A model generated the notes under the pieces. The model was not told the origin of the DNA. It did not search any database and saw only the letters and a list, made by a program, of their open reading frames with translations. Positions 45,285 through 54,863 of a stretch of 64,000 bases of DNA are shown here, piece by piece; the first letter of the stretch is position 1; each line of letters begins with the position of its first letter. Made by a program: the position numbers and the translations under genes. The stretch comes from Bacteroidales bacterium (lineage in GTDB: Bacteria; Bacteroidota; Bacteroidia; Bacteroidales; Tenuifilaceae): positions 1 through 64,000 of the forward strand of contig JACJXD010000010.1 in NCBI GenBank assembly GCA_020636845.1, in the 5' to 3' direction.

Positions 45285-46736
45285 ATGAGTTCAGTACGTT
45301 CGCTTTACAAGGATTCCTTTATTTACGGATTAAGTACTGTGGTACCAAAGTTGCTTAATTATTTATTGGTTCCTTTGCATACCTATATTTTTAAGAATCC
45401 ACAACAATATGGTATTGTAAACGAACTTTATGCTTACTTAACTTTCTTACTCATTTTAATGACTTTTGGGTTAGAAACGGGTTACTTTCGATTTGTTAAT
45501 AAGCATAAGAATTCGGAAAATATATATACAACTGTTTTTTACTTTTTAGTAATAACTTCAGTAGCATTTTTCCTCTTTTTCTGTTTTTCGGCTAATAGCA
45601 TTGCGAGTTCATTGGGTTCTCTGTATCACCCTTTATATATAACTACCTTGGCGGGGGTGATTTCGTTAGATGCAATGATGGCAATTCCTTTTGCAAAACT
45701 TCGTAACGATAACCGACCAATACTTTTTTCTTTTCTAAAGATTATTGGTGTTGTGGTAAACGTTTTGCTCAATATAATATTCTACTTGGTTATACCTAGA
45801 AAAGTCTTAATTGGTTTGATACCCGGTGTTGATATTATTTATTACATTTTCTTATCGAACTTGGTACAAAATGTAGTTTTGTTTTTGTTGGTAATGATTT
45901 TTACAGGTTTACCGAAAATTCGAATCAAAGTTGATACTTTAAAGGAGATATTGAAATATTCTTTACCACTTTTAGTTGCTGGATTAGCTGGTACAACCAA
46001 CGAAGCTTTTGATAGAATATTTATAAAATATTTAATTCCGGATACCGATAAGGCTCTTTACTTACTTGGAATTTATGGCGCTAATGTAAAGTTGGGAGTA
46101 ATATTAGTTTTGTTTACACAAATGTATAGGTTTGCTGCAGAACCTTTCTTTTTTAAGATTAACAATAATGAAGAGCATAATAAGGTATATGGAAAATCGC
46201 TGAAGTATTTTATACTATTCTGTGTAACAATATCGATACTTATAAGTTTCAACTTGCCAATTTTAAAATATTTTATTGGCTCCAACTACCGGAACCATAT
46301 GTCGGTAGTTATAATAATGTTGGTTGCAAACTCCTTATCGGGAATTTTCTTTAACCTTTCGTTTTGGTATAAGCTTACCGATAAAACGATGTACGGATTG
46401 AAGTATGTTTTAATTGGTGCAGGTTCAACCATAATTTTAAATTTTATCTTGATACCTTTAATAAATATTTATGGTGCAGCGTTATCTCGGTTAGTAAGTT
46501 ATGCTATAATGGTTGCTATAAGTTATTATGAAGGAAGAAATACTGGTTTAATAAGTTTAGAGAAGAAGAATTTGAAGAAGTATGCATTAATACTTGGGTC
46601 AATAGTATTAATTTCGGTTTTAGTTTATTTATTAAATCCTATATTAGCAATGGTTTTTGTAGATTTATCGATGGTATATTTTGTACTAACATTTATGAAA
46701 TCAGAAAAAATAAAATTAAATGGAAGTAAAAGTTAA
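45285..46736 (+). CDS. Oligosaccharide flippase / polysaccharide biosynthesis protein (MOP superfamily)
   Basis: A 483-residue integral membrane protein with about 12-14 helices. The start SLYKDSFIYGLSTVVPKLLNYLLVPLHTYI is characteristic of the Wzx / lipid II flippase-like branch of the MOP superfamily. It may flip a lipid-linked sugar or lipid II across the inner membrane. It overlaps dut by 17 bases, and dut is followed by an EnvC-like gene, a conserved Bacteroidota arrangement. Confidence 0.88.
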   Translation: MSSVRSLYKDSFIYGLSTVVPKLLNYLLVPLHTYIFKNPQQYGIVNELYAYLTFLLILMTFGLETGYFRFVNKHKNSENIYTTVFYFLVITSVAFFLFFCFSANSIASSLGSLYHPLYITTLAGVISLDAMMAIPFAKLRNDNRPILFSFLKIIGVVVNVLLNIIFYLVIPRKVLIGLIPGVDIIYYIFLSNLVQNVVLFLLVMIFTGLPKIRIKVDTLKEILKYSLPLLVAGLAGTTNEAFDRIFIKYLIPDTDKALYLLGIYGANVKLGVILVLFTQMYRFAAEPFFFKINNNEEHNKVYGKSLKYFILFCVTISILISFNLPILKYFIGSNYRNHMSVVIIMLVANSLSGIFFNLSFWYKLTDKTMYGLKYVLIGAGSTIILNFILIPLINIYGAALSRLVSYAIMVAISYYEGRNTGLISLEKKNLKKYALILGSIVLISVLVYLLNPILAMVFVDLSMVYFVLTFMKSEKIKLNGSKS

Positions 46737-47160
46737 AGTAATTAATCGCTCGAAATTTGATTTACCAAAATATTCAACACTTCATTCCAGTGGATTAGAT
46801 TTAAGAGCTAGTATTGATGAAAATATTCTACTAAAACCGTTAGAAAGAAAGTTAATCCCGACAGGGCTATATTTGGAAATACCGGTTGGAGTTGAAGCAC
46901 AAGTTCGTCCTAGGAGTGGGATGGCATTAAAGAAGGGTATTACCGTGTTAAATACTCCGGGTACAATTGATTCTGATTATAGGGGTGAGGTTGGAATAAT
47001 TTTGATTAACTTGAGCAATGAGCAAGTAGTGGTGGAGCCTGGTGAACGTATTGCTCAAATTGTTTTTGCCGAATATAAAAAAGTAATCTTGGAACAAGTT
47101 GAAATAATATCCGATTCAGAGAGAGGTGCTGGTGGTTTTGGACATACGGGGGTAAAATAA
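46720..47160 (+). CDS. dut: Deoxyuridine 5'-triphosphate nucleotidohydrolase
   Basis: A 146-residue trimeric dUTPase that hydrolyses dUTP to dUMP and PPi, keeping uracil out of DNA and feeding dTMP synthesis. All five motifs are visible: SGLDLRA, PRSGMA, GTIDSDYRGEV, GERIAQIV and the terminal RGAGGFGHTG. The start codon lies inside the flippase gene (17-base overlap), and the next gene starts five bases after its stop. Confidence 0.97.
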   Translation: MEVKVKVINRSKFDLPKYSTLHSSGLDLRASIDENILLKPLERKLIPTGLYLEIPVGVEAQVRPRSGMALKKGITVLNTPGTIDSDYRGEVGIILINLSNEQVVVEPGERIAQIVFAEYKKVILEQVEIISDSERGAGGFGHTGVK

Positions 47161-47165
47161 GCGTC

Positions 47166-48344
47166 ATGAAGGTTTTAATAAATACTATTTTATTTACATT
47201 TTTTAGTGTTGCTGTATTACATGCACAAACTTTATCGGATTTAAAATTAAGGCAAGCAGAAATCGAGAAAAAAATTTCCAATTTAAATGATATTATAAAT
47301 CAATCGAATGTAAAGAAAAGTAATCTTGGAAAAAATATCGTTTTAACACAGAAGAAAATAACCTTGAGAGAAGAGTTATTGAGTAGTATCGAATTGGAAG
47401 TTGAAAAGTATAATCAAGGCATTATTAATACACAGGTAGAGCAGGATAGTTTATTAAAACGATTAGACCAACGAAGAAAGGAATTGGATTTTATTTTAAA
47501 AAAATATTCAAAATTTATTAAACAAGATAAATTTCCTTTTTTGTTAATATTTTCCAGCAGTTCAATAAATCAGGCTTATGTGAGAATAAAGTTATATAAG
47601 AAGATAATTTCTTATTATAAGGAAACTATAAATTCCACAAAGCAAATTATTAGTGAAATTGCTTTAAAGCAGGAAAAGTTGGAAACTTTATATAAAGAGT
47701 TAAAGTTATCTCAGTTTGAAAAAGAACAAGAGATAAATAATTTAAAAAATGAAAAAACTAATTACAAAAATGAATATAGAGGTGTAGAAAGACAGATAAA
47801 AACTTTAATGGGTAATATAAATAAAGAAAAGAAAAACAGAATTGACATTGAAAATAAAATAAAATATATTATTGCTGAAGAAGCAAAAAAGTTAAGGAAA
47901 TCAAGCAAGTTATCTGCAGAGTCGAATCAGTTAACAAAATTATTTTTATCATATAAAAATAAGTTAATGTCTCCTGTAACCGGAGGTACAATCGTATCCG
48001 ATTTTGGTGAACATTATCATCCAGTTTTAAAAACGGTGAAAATAAGAAATAATGGGGTTGATATTGCCGTAAAGGAACCTGATGTAAAATCTGTTTACGA
48101 AGGAGTTGTGAAAAAGGTATTTAATATACCTAATAGCGGTTATGCCGTGATTATACGACATGGCAAATACTTAACGGTTTACTCTAATTTAACTTCGGTA
48201 TTGGTAAAACAGGGAGAAACTGTATCGGAAAGCCAAAATATAGGAACATTACTTGAGGGCGATGGGAAAACGGAAATATTGCATTTTGAACTTTGGAACG
48301 AAAAAACACCCGAAAATCCGAAGGATTGGCTAAAAGACTATTAA
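47166..48344 (+). CDS. EnvC-like murein hydrolase activator with degenerate LytM domain
   Basis: A 392-residue exported protein (signal peptide to about 20). A long coiled coil spans about 22-255, followed by a LytM/M23 domain at about 270-385. The metal and catalytic residues are largely lost: Asn295 replaces the first zinc His (NNGVD, D299 kept), Asn341 replaces the YxH histidine (YSNL), and Ile371 the first His of HxH (H373 kept). It should therefore activate cell-wall amidases rather than cut peptidoglycan itself, like EnvC of E. coli. Position five bases after dut, in the flippase run, fits a role in envelope growth. Confidence 0.88.
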   Translation: MKVLINTILFTFFSVAVLHAQTLSDLKLRQAEIEKKISNLNDIINQSNVKKSNLGKNIVLTQKKITLREELLSSIELEVEKYNQGIINTQVEQDSLLKRLDQRRKELDFILKKYSKFIKQDKFPFLLIFSSSSINQAYVRIKLYKKIISYYKETINSTKQIISEIALKQEKLETLYKELKLSQFEKEQEINNLKNEKTNYKNEYRGVERQIKTLMGNINKEKKNRIDIENKIKYIIAEEAKKLRKSSKLSAESNQLTKLFLSYKNKLMSPVTGGTIVSDFGEHYHPVLKTVKIRNNGVDIAVKEPDVKSVYEGVVKKVFNIPNSGYAVIIRHGKYLTVYSNLTSVLVKQGETVSESQNIGTLLEGDGKTEILHFELWNEKTPENPKDWLKDY

Positions 48345-48416
48345 TGATAAGTTAAAATTATCTGTTAAAACGAAACTAAAGAAACTTTTTAATAGTATAT
48401 AATACTAATTTTTAGA

Positions 48417-48424
48417 TACTTTTG
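48417..48424 (+). promoter_or_regulatory. -7 element of the RsbW-like / ybeY / mnmG run
   Basis: TACTTTTG, 46 bases before the start codon at 48470. Confidence 0.45.
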
Positions 48425-48469
48425 TATAAGGGTTATTATGCATTATTTTGGTAATAAAATTGTATTAAA

Positions 48470-48865
48470 ATGAAAAAAACTATTGAGTTTTCTAGTAAAA
48501 TTGAAAACATAAATATAATAGAGAAGTTAATAGATGAAATTTCAGATGAAATCAAGTTGCATTCCGATTTATACGGTAAAATTTTAATTGCTGCTATTGA
48601 AGGTGTAAACAATGCTATTGTACATGGAAATAAGTTGGATGAAAAAAAAGATGTAATTTTTAGTATAGAAGCAACAAAAGATAAAATACAAATAGTTATA
48701 AAGGATATGGGCAACGGTTTTGATTATGAAAATTTGCCCGATCCTACAACACCGGAAAATATTGAAAATATATCGGGAAGAGGTGTTTTTTTAATGCAGC
48801 GTTTATCGGATTCTATTAAATTTTCGGAGCAAGGATCTAAAGTTGAATTAAATTTTAAAGTATAA
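48470..48865 (+). CDS. RsbW-like anti-sigma-type ATP-binding protein
   Basis: A 131-residue GHKL ATPase of the HATPase_c_2 type. The N-box is ALIAAIEGVNNAIVHGNK-like (IAAIEGVNNAIVHGN), G1 is KDMGNGFD and G2 is ISGRGVFLM. In Bacillus such proteins (RsbW, SpoIIAB) phosphorylate an anti-sigma antagonist and bind a sigma factor. No antagonist gene is adjacent. The gene overlaps ybeY by one base, an arrangement that appears conserved in Bacteroidota. A SpoIIE phosphatase, the usual counterpart enzyme, is encoded at 60.8 kb. Confidence 0.88.
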   Translation: MKKTIEFSSKIENINIIEKLIDEISDEIKLHSDLYGKILIAAIEGVNNAIVHGNKLDEKKDVIFSIEATKDKIQIVIKDMGNGFDYENLPDPTTPENIENISGRGVFLMQRLSDSIKFSEQGSKVELNFKV

Positions 48866-49293
48866 TGGCAATAACTTTCAGTTACGACGAAAATATTAAA
48901 TTCCGCTTGAAAAAATCCAGAGATGTAAAAAGCTGGATTTTTTTAGTTGCACATAATTATAAATACAATATCGAAAGTGTTAACTATTTATTTTGTGATG
49001 ATACTTATATTTTGGAGGCAAATAAAAAATTTTTGAATCATGATTATTATACCGATATAATTACTTTCGATTATACTGAAATGCATGATATTTTTGCAGA
49101 CATTTTGATTTCTGTGGATACTGTTAAGAGCAATTCGAAAAAGTTTGGTACAAAGTTTAGTGATGAAATATTAAGGGTAATAATTCACGGGATTCTTCAT
49201 ATGGTAGGATTTGATGATAAGGTCGATGAAGAACGTGAAAAAATGCGAGCAGAGGAAAATAGGTGGTTAAAAGTTTTTTATGATGAATTTTGA
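48865..49293 (+). CDS. ybeY: Endoribonuclease YbeY, rRNA maturation
   Basis: A 142-residue metalloprotein. The zinc motif HGILHMVGFDD (HxxxHxxGFDH type, with Asp in the last position) and YTDIITFDY are diagnostic. YbeY matures 16S rRNA 3' ends and takes part in ribosome quality control. It overlaps the preceding RsbW-like gene by one base and the mnmG gene by 14 bases, so the three are translationally coupled. The final ligand is Asp (GFDDK) rather than the usual His, which is noteworthy but could still bind metal. Confidence 0.93.
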   Translation: MAITFSYDENIKFRLKKSRDVKSWIFLVAHNYKYNIESVNYLFCDDTYILEANKKFLNHDYYTDIITFDYTEMHDIFADILISVDTVKSNSKKFGTKFSDEILRVIIHGILHMVGFDDKVDEEREKMRAEENRWLKVFYDEF

Positions 49294-51157
49294 ATTTGAT
49301 GTAATTGTTGTTGGAGGAGGACATGCTGGTTGTGAAGCAGCTGGCATAGCGGCTAAATTAGGTTCAAAAACTTTGTTAATATCTATAGATTTGACAAAGT
49401 TAGCCCAGATGAGTTGTAATCCGGCAATGGGGGGAGTGGGGAAAGGGCAAATTTTGCGGGAAATAGATGTTTTAGGCGGCTATTCTGCAAAAGTTACCGA
49501 TTTAACTACAATTCATTTTAGAATGCTAAATAGTTCTAAGGGACCGGCTATGTGGAGCCCTCGTGCACAATGCGATAGAATGTTATTTAGTATAGAATGG
49601 CGTAAATATTTAGAATCTTTACCAAATCTTTATTTGTGGCAGGATGAGGTTACCGATATAAATTTTGATAGCAATAAGAATGAAATAATTGGTGTTAAAA
49701 CGCGAACCGGAGCAGACTTTAATGCCAAAACAATAGTGTTGACAAACGGAACATTTCTTAATGGAAAAATTCATATTGGAACAAATAATTTTTTGGGTGG
49801 CCGAATTGGAGAATTAGGTGCAAATAGTTTAACTGCATCTGTAGCAAAATTAGGCTTTATTCATAATAGAATGAAAACAGGTACGCCTGTTCGTATTGAC
49901 GGTAGAACCGTGAATTTTTCAGAGTTAATTGAACAGGAATCCGATAGAAGTGGAAAATTTTCCTTTGATTCAAATTACTATTCAAAATTGCCCGAACGAA
50001 AATGCTACATTTTGCATACGAATGTAGATGTTCATAATGAATTGAAAAAGGGATTCAAGTTTTCGCCTTTATTTACGGGAGTTATAAAAGGCGTAGGCCC
50101 TCGTTATTGTCCGAGTATAGAGGATAAGGTTCATACATTTGCACAAAAGGATTCACATCAGTTGTTTTTAGAACCGGAAGGGGTAAGTACATATGAAATG
50201 TATTTAAACGGTTTTTCGTCGTCTTTACCTTTAGATATTCAGTACAAAGCATTAAAATTATTGCCAGGAATGAAAAATGTACATATTTTACGTCCTGGTT
50301 ATGCTATAGAGTACGATTATTTTGATCCTATGCAGTTAACCGATACACTGGAAAGTAAGTTAGTAAAGAATTTGTTTTTTGCCGGACAAATAAATGGAAC
50401 TACAGGATATGAGGAAGCTGCCGGACAAGGTCTTGTTGCGGGAATTAATGCACATTTAAATGCAATTAATTCTGAAACGAAGTTTACATTGGCAAGAGAT
50501 CAAGCTTACATTGGCGTTTTGATAGATGACTTAATAAATAAGGGAGTTGATGAGCCATATAGAATGTTTACAAGTAGAGCGGAATTTAGAATTCTTTTGC
50601 GACAGGATAATACAGATGAAAGGCTTGTTGACTTGGCTAGACAGTTCGGTTTACTTTCCGAAGAATTAATAAAAAAGATAGAAAAAAAATATGATATTAT
50701 TGATAGTATAGAAAAAGATATTTATGAAAGATCTGTTAGTCCTAATACTATTAATCAGTATTTAAGTAAAATTAATTCTGCTGAAATTAAGCAGAAGAGA
50801 AAGTTGGTTGATATAATTTCTCGACCAGAAGTAAAACTTACTGAGGTAAATAACATATATAATATTTATAAAAATGTTAATACCGATCAAAATTTTAACG
50901 ATATACTAGATCAGGTTGAAATTAGAATAAAGTATAAGGGATATATTGAAAAGGAAAAATTGAACGCTAATAAGATTGAACGCCTGGATTATGTAAAAAT
51001 TCCCGACAATTTTGATTTTAATTTATTAAACTCCATAAGCACCGAAGCTCGACAAAAACTCACAAGGCATAAACCTAAAACAATTTCACAGGCGAAGAAA
51101 ATCCCAGGAGTTTCGCCGAGCGATATAAATGTTTTATTAGTTTATTTTGGGAGATAA
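49280..51157 (+). CDS. mnmG: tRNA uridine-5-carboxymethylaminomethyl modification enzyme
   Basis: A 625-residue FAD enzyme (older name GidA) that works with MnmE to modify U34 of several tRNAs. The FAD motif VIVVGGGHAGCEAA is at the N-terminus. CNPAMGGVGKGQILREIDVLGG and GTPVRIDGRTV are family hallmarks, as is the C-terminal LTRHKPKTISQAKKIPGVSPSDI. The stop codon TAA is part of a parS-like palindrome. mnmE is not in the window. Genes of this family are often origin-proximal. Confidence 0.97.
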   Translation: MMNFEFDVIVVGGGHAGCEAAGIAAKLGSKTLLISIDLTKLAQMSCNPAMGGVGKGQILREIDVLGGYSAKVTDLTTIHFRMLNSSKGPAMWSPRAQCDRMLFSIEWRKYLESLPNLYLWQDEVTDINFDSNKNEIIGVKTRTGADFNAKTIVLTNGTFLNGKIHIGTNNFLGGRIGELGANSLTASVAKLGFIHNRMKTGTPVRIDGRTVNFSELIEQESDRSGKFSFDSNYYSKLPERKCYILHTNVDVHNELKKGFKFSPLFTGVIKGVGPRYCPSIEDKVHTFAQKDSHQLFLEPEGVSTYEMYLNGFSSSLPLDIQYKALKLLPGMKNVHILRPGYAIEYDYFDPMQLTDTLESKLVKNLFFAGQINGTTGYEEAAGQGLVAGINAHLNAINSETKFTLARDQAYIGVLIDDLINKGVDEPYRMFTSRAEFRILLRQDNTDERLVDLARQFGLLSEELIKKIEKKYDIIDSIEKDIYERSVSPNTINQYLSKINSAEIKQKRKLVDIISRPEVKLTEVNNIYNIYKNVNTDQNFNDILDQVEIRIKYKGYIEKEKLNANKIERLDYVKIPDNFDFNLLNSISTEARQKLTRHKPKTISQAKKIPGVSPSDINVLLVYFGR

Positions 51158-51173
51158 GTTCCACGTGGAACTT
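51156..51173. promoter_or_regulatory. parS-like site 1 (overlaps mnmG stop)
   Basis: AAGTTCCACGTGGAACTT is an 18-bp perfect palindrome. The inner 14 bases GTTCCACGTGGAAC fit the ParB site consensus TGTTNCACGTGNAACA; the outer T/A of the consensus are A/T here. Confidence 0.75.
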
Positions 51174-51187
51174 TATGCTTTGTTAAA

Positions 51188-51213
51188 AAACTTGTTCCAC
51201 GTGGAACAAGTTT
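51188..51213. promoter_or_regulatory. parS-like site 2
   Basis: A 26-bp perfect palindrome whose core TGTTCCACGTGGAACA (51193-51208) matches the ParB consensus at every position. It is centred 36 bases from the centre of site 1. Confidence 0.85.
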
Positions 51214-51250
51214 AATTAAAAATGATGAAGGTTTGAAAAATCAATATATT

Positions 51251-52873
51251 ATGAAAAAGAATAAAATGATTTCAGGAGTTTTGTGCGATCCCGTTGGCGG
51301 ATTGCATTACGGTGCTAATGTTTTAATAGAAAATGGTATTATAGTAAATATTGAAAGAAAAGATGAATGTTTTGGACCTTTAATATTGCCAGGTTTTGTG
51401 GATTCTCATGTGCATATTGAAAGTTCAATGCTTTCTCCTGTTGAGTTTGGGGTCGCTGCTGTAAGGCATGGTACTGTTGCCGTTGTTGCCGATCCTCATG
51501 AGGTTGCTAATGTTGCAGGAGTAGAAGGCGTAAAAGAAATGATGACATTTGCTAAAAAATCTCCTTTAAAAACTTTTTTTGCAATACCATCCTGTGTTCC
51601 GGCTTCCCCATTCGATGAATGTTTTGAAAGGTTTGATGCGGAAAAAGTTGGTGGTTTATTGGATGGTGACTCTGTAGTTGGTTTAGGGGAAATGATGAAC
51701 TTTCCGGGTGTTATTAACAGGGTTCCTGAAGTTATGGCACTTATAAAAGAGGCAAATAAAAGAGGCAAACCGATAGACGGCCATGCCCCTGGCTTAACGG
51801 GTGATGATTTAAAAAAATATGTTTCCGCCAACATATCAACGGATCACGAATGTTTTACGTTGAAGGAAGCAGAGGAGAAAATTGCCTTGGGAATGAAAAT
51901 TCTTATTAGAGAGGGTAGTGGCGCAAGAAATTTTAATGCTTTACATTCTTTAATCGATTCTAATCCAGATGCGGCAATGTTTTGTACGGACGATTGCCAT
52001 CCGGATGTATTGGAAACGGGGCATATAAATTTGCATGTAAAAAAAGCGTTAAAAGCAGGACATGATATTTTTAATGTTTTGCGTGTTGCTTCGGTAAATC
52101 CCGTTAAACATTATAATCTGCCGGTCGGATTGCTTCAAGTTGGTGATCCCGCTGATTTTATTTTAGTGGATAATTTGAAGGATTTCAATGTTCTGGCAAC
52201 ATACATAAAAGGCGTAAATGTTTTGAATGAAAAATATACTTTCGATATTACTTCATTGCCCGAATATGTATTTCCTAGAAGTTTTGATTCTAAACTGTTG
52301 GTTAAAAAAATTAGTAAGCAAAATTTAAAAGTAATAGGCGTTATAGAGAATGAACTGATAACTGAAAGTTTAACTCATAATGTAAGTGATAAATTTTTAA
52401 CATCTAATTTACAAGAAGATATACTTAAAATATGCGTTGTAAGCAGATATACTCAAAATAAAAGTAACGTTGCGCTAATAAAGGGTTTTGGCTTGAAAAA
52501 TGGTGCAATTGCATGTAGTGTTGCACACGATAGTCATCATATAATATGTGTGGGATGCGACGATAATTCGATGCAAAAGGCTATCGATTTTATTATAAAA
52601 AATAAGGGTGGAATTTGCTATTGCAATGCAGATGAGGAAATAGGAATGCCGTTGCCATTGTTCGGTCTTATGACCACTTACAATGTTGAAATGGCATCAA
52701 AAAATTATAAACGGGTCAACAATGAAGTTAAGCGTAACGGGTGTAAGCTAGATGCTCCTTTTATGACGTTGGCATTTATGGCTTTATCAGTAATTCCCCA
52801 TTTGAAAATAACTCCCGATTCTCTATTTGATGTTGACAAGTTTAGTCCAACATCTATTTATGCTGGTGAGTAA
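51251..52873 (+). CDS. ade: Adenine deaminase
   Basis: An amidohydrolase that converts adenine to hypoxanthine in purine salvage. LILPGFVDSHVHIESSML holds the first metal His pair; TVAVVADPHEVANV, IDGHAPGLTG and CTDDCHPD complete the adenine-deaminase pattern. The C-terminal domain (SVAHDSHHIICVGCDD) is also typical. I choose the ATG at 51251 (540 aa); the frame continues to a TTG at 51233. A further ATG at 51266 is possible. It lies just after the parS pair. Confidence 0.93.
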   Translation: MKKNKMISGVLCDPVGGLHYGANVLIENGIIVNIERKDECFGPLILPGFVDSHVHIESSMLSPVEFGVAAVRHGTVAVVADPHEVANVAGVEGVKEMMTFAKKSPLKTFFAIPSCVPASPFDECFERFDAEKVGGLLDGDSVVGLGEMMNFPGVINRVPEVMALIKEANKRGKPIDGHAPGLTGDDLKKYVSANISTDHECFTLKEAEEKIALGMKILIREGSGARNFNALHSLIDSNPDAAMFCTDDCHPDVLETGHINLHVKKALKAGHDIFNVLRVASVNPVKHYNLPVGLLQVGDPADFILVDNLKDFNVLATYIKGVNVLNEKYTFDITSLPEYVFPRSFDSKLLVKKISKQNLKVIGVIENELITESLTHNVSDKFLTSNLQEDILKICVVSRYTQNKSNVALIKGFGLKNGAIACSVAHDSHHIICVGCDDNSMQKAIDFIIKNKGGICYCNADEEIGMPLPLFGLMTTYNVEMASKNYKRVNNEVKRNGCKLDAPFMTLAFMALSVIPHLKITPDSLFDVDKFSPTSIYAGE

Positions 52874-52889
52874 AATATAGTTGTTTCAG

Positions 52890-54710
52890 ATGCTTGACGG
52901 TCCTTCCTCAATTAATGAAATTGTTAAACTTCTTCCAGGTTCTCCTGGTATATACCAGTTTTTTGATGTTAATTCGAAGTTAATTTACGTAGGTAAGGCA
53001 AAAAACTTACATAAACGGGTAAGTTCTTACTTTAATCGAAACCATTACGATAATAATAAGTTAAGGGTTCTAGTAAAGGCGGTAAAAAGTATTAAGTACA
53101 TTATAACTCAAAGTGAATCCGATGCATTACTACTTGAGAATGTGCTCATAAAAAAGCATCAGCCAAAGTATAACATTCTGCTTAAGGATGATAAAACGTA
53201 TCCTTGGATATGTATTAAAAATGAACCATTTCCAAGGATTTTTTCTACTCGAAATTACATAGAGGATGGCAGTTTGTATTTTGGCCCATATACTTCTGGA
53301 CGGTTACTTAATGCATTAATGGAGCTTATTCGAGATTTGTATCAAATCCGAACTTGTAAATTGAACTTATCGTTGTCCAACATTAAGGCAAATAAATATA
53401 AGCCATGCTTGGAATATCAAATGGGAAATTGTTTGGCTCCCTGTATTGGTTTGCAATCGGAGCAAGATTACTTAAACAGCGTAGAGTCAATAAAAAGCAT
53501 TCTCAAGGGAAATTTGTACGATATTATATTGCAGTTAACCCACGACATGAATGTTTATGCTAAAGATTTCAAGTTCGAAGAAGCTCAGGCAATAAAGGAC
53601 AAGTTAGATATACTAAATAAATTTCAGGCAAAAAGTTCTATTGTAAACCCGAAAATAAAAGACTTAGAAGTTTATACGATAAAAAATCGGTTAGGCATTA
53701 TTGCGGTTAATTTTTTGAAAGTAAACAGGGGAACGGTTATCCAGTCTTACAACCTTAGGATAAAAAATTCTCTCGACGAGCCTATTCCCGAACTTATTTC
53801 AACGGCTATTGCAGAAATCCGCAGTAGGTTAAAAACAAATTCGAGGGAAATTATTTCGAATGTGAAACCGGCCTTTTTGATGGAGGGAACAAAAATTGGT
53901 ATTCCTCAAAAGGGTGATAAAAAATCTTTTATCGATTTAAGTATTAGGAATTTGGATAATTACATTAGTGAAATACTTAAAAATGAGAATTTAAAAAATC
54001 CCCAATTGGCCTCCGAGCGCATTCTGAATCAAGTTAAAGCGGATTTACATTTAGACGTTCTTCCTTGTCATATAGAATGCTTTGATAATTCTAATTTACA
54101 GGGAACAAACCCTGTAGCTTCGTGTGTGGTTTTTAAGAATGCAAAACCTTCGAAAAAGGATTACCGACACTTTAATGTGAAAACAGTGGTTGGCCCTGAT
54201 GATTTCGAATCGATGCGGGAGATTGTTTCACGAAGATATTCAAGGATTTTAAGCGAAAAAGCTGATTTACCGCAACTCATAATTGTTGATGGAGGCAAAG
54301 GCCAATTGAGTGCTGCTTATGAAATATTGAAAGAGTTGCAGATTACCGATAAAGTTAAAATAATTGGCATTGCTAAACGGCTTGAGGAAATTTACTTTCC
54401 CGAAGATTCTATTCCTATATATTTGGATAAACGTTCCGAAACGTTGAAGTTAATACAATTTCTACGCAATGAAGCGCACCGCTTTGGCATTACCTTTCAT
54501 AGGCAAAAAAGAAGCAATTCTGCTATATCTTCCGAGTTAGATTCGATAAGTGGCATAGGACCTAAAACCATAGAAATTTTACTGAAACATGCTAAATCGG
54601 TAAAAAAGTTGCGAGATTATTCGTTAGCCGATTTGGAGAAAATAGTAGGAAAGGCTAAAGGCAAAATGGTGTATAAATATTTTTGCTGCACAAAAAATGC
54701 TGAAAAATAA
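52890..54710 (+). CDS. uvrC: Excinuclease ABC subunit C
   Basis: A 606-residue dual-incision nuclease of nucleotide excision repair. The GIY-YIG domain is LPGSPGIYQFFDVNSKLIYVGKA near the N-terminus, the UvrBC motif lies around DFKFEEAQAIKDKLDILN, and the RNase-H-like endonuclease around IECFDNSNLQGTNPVASCVVF and LIIVDGGKGQLSAA. A helix-hairpin-helix pair is at the end (ISGIGPKTIEILLKHAKS). ATG 52890 is preferred over a TTG at 52881. uvrA and uvrB are not adjacent. Confidence 0.96.
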   Translation: MLDGPSSINEIVKLLPGSPGIYQFFDVNSKLIYVGKAKNLHKRVSSYFNRNHYDNNKLRVLVKAVKSIKYIITQSESDALLLENVLIKKHQPKYNILLKDDKTYPWICIKNEPFPRIFSTRNYIEDGSLYFGPYTSGRLLNALMELIRDLYQIRTCKLNLSLSNIKANKYKPCLEYQMGNCLAPCIGLQSEQDYLNSVESIKSILKGNLYDIILQLTHDMNVYAKDFKFEEAQAIKDKLDILNKFQAKSSIVNPKIKDLEVYTIKNRLGIIAVNFLKVNRGTVIQSYNLRIKNSLDEPIPELISTAIAEIRSRLKTNSREIISNVKPAFLMEGTKIGIPQKGDKKSFIDLSIRNLDNYISEILKNENLKNPQLASERILNQVKADLHLDVLPCHIECFDNSNLQGTNPVASCVVFKNAKPSKKDYRHFNVKTVVGPDDFESMREIVSRRYSRILSEKADLPQLIIVDGGKGQLSAAYEILKELQITDKVKIIGIAKRLEEIYFPEDSIPIYLDKRSETLKLIQFLRNEAHRFGITFHRQKRSNSAISSELDSISGIGPKTIEILLKHAKSVKKLRDYSLADLEKIVGKAKGKMVYKYFCCTKNAEK

Positions 54711-54793
54711 TTCAATGTTGAGTTTGGAAATGAATGTCGGCTTTCCTTAAACTTCACTATCTTTACAAATCATTATAATATTTGTTTATTTGC

Positions 54794-54829
54794 ACGTAAC
54801 AAATTAATATATAATGCGTTACGTTTTTA
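54794..54829 (+). terminator. Possible terminator after uvrC
   Basis: ACGTAAC / GTTACGT arms, 17-base AT-rich loop, followed by TTTTT. The long loop makes the call tentative. Confidence 0.4.
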
Positions 54830-54863
54830 AAAATAATCTTTTTGTTATATAAATGCAAATATA

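Noticed and set aside
48380..48420. AGTATATAATACT near-palindrome before the RsbW-like gene
   Set aside because: Short and AT-rich, as expected by chance within an AT-rich promoter region.
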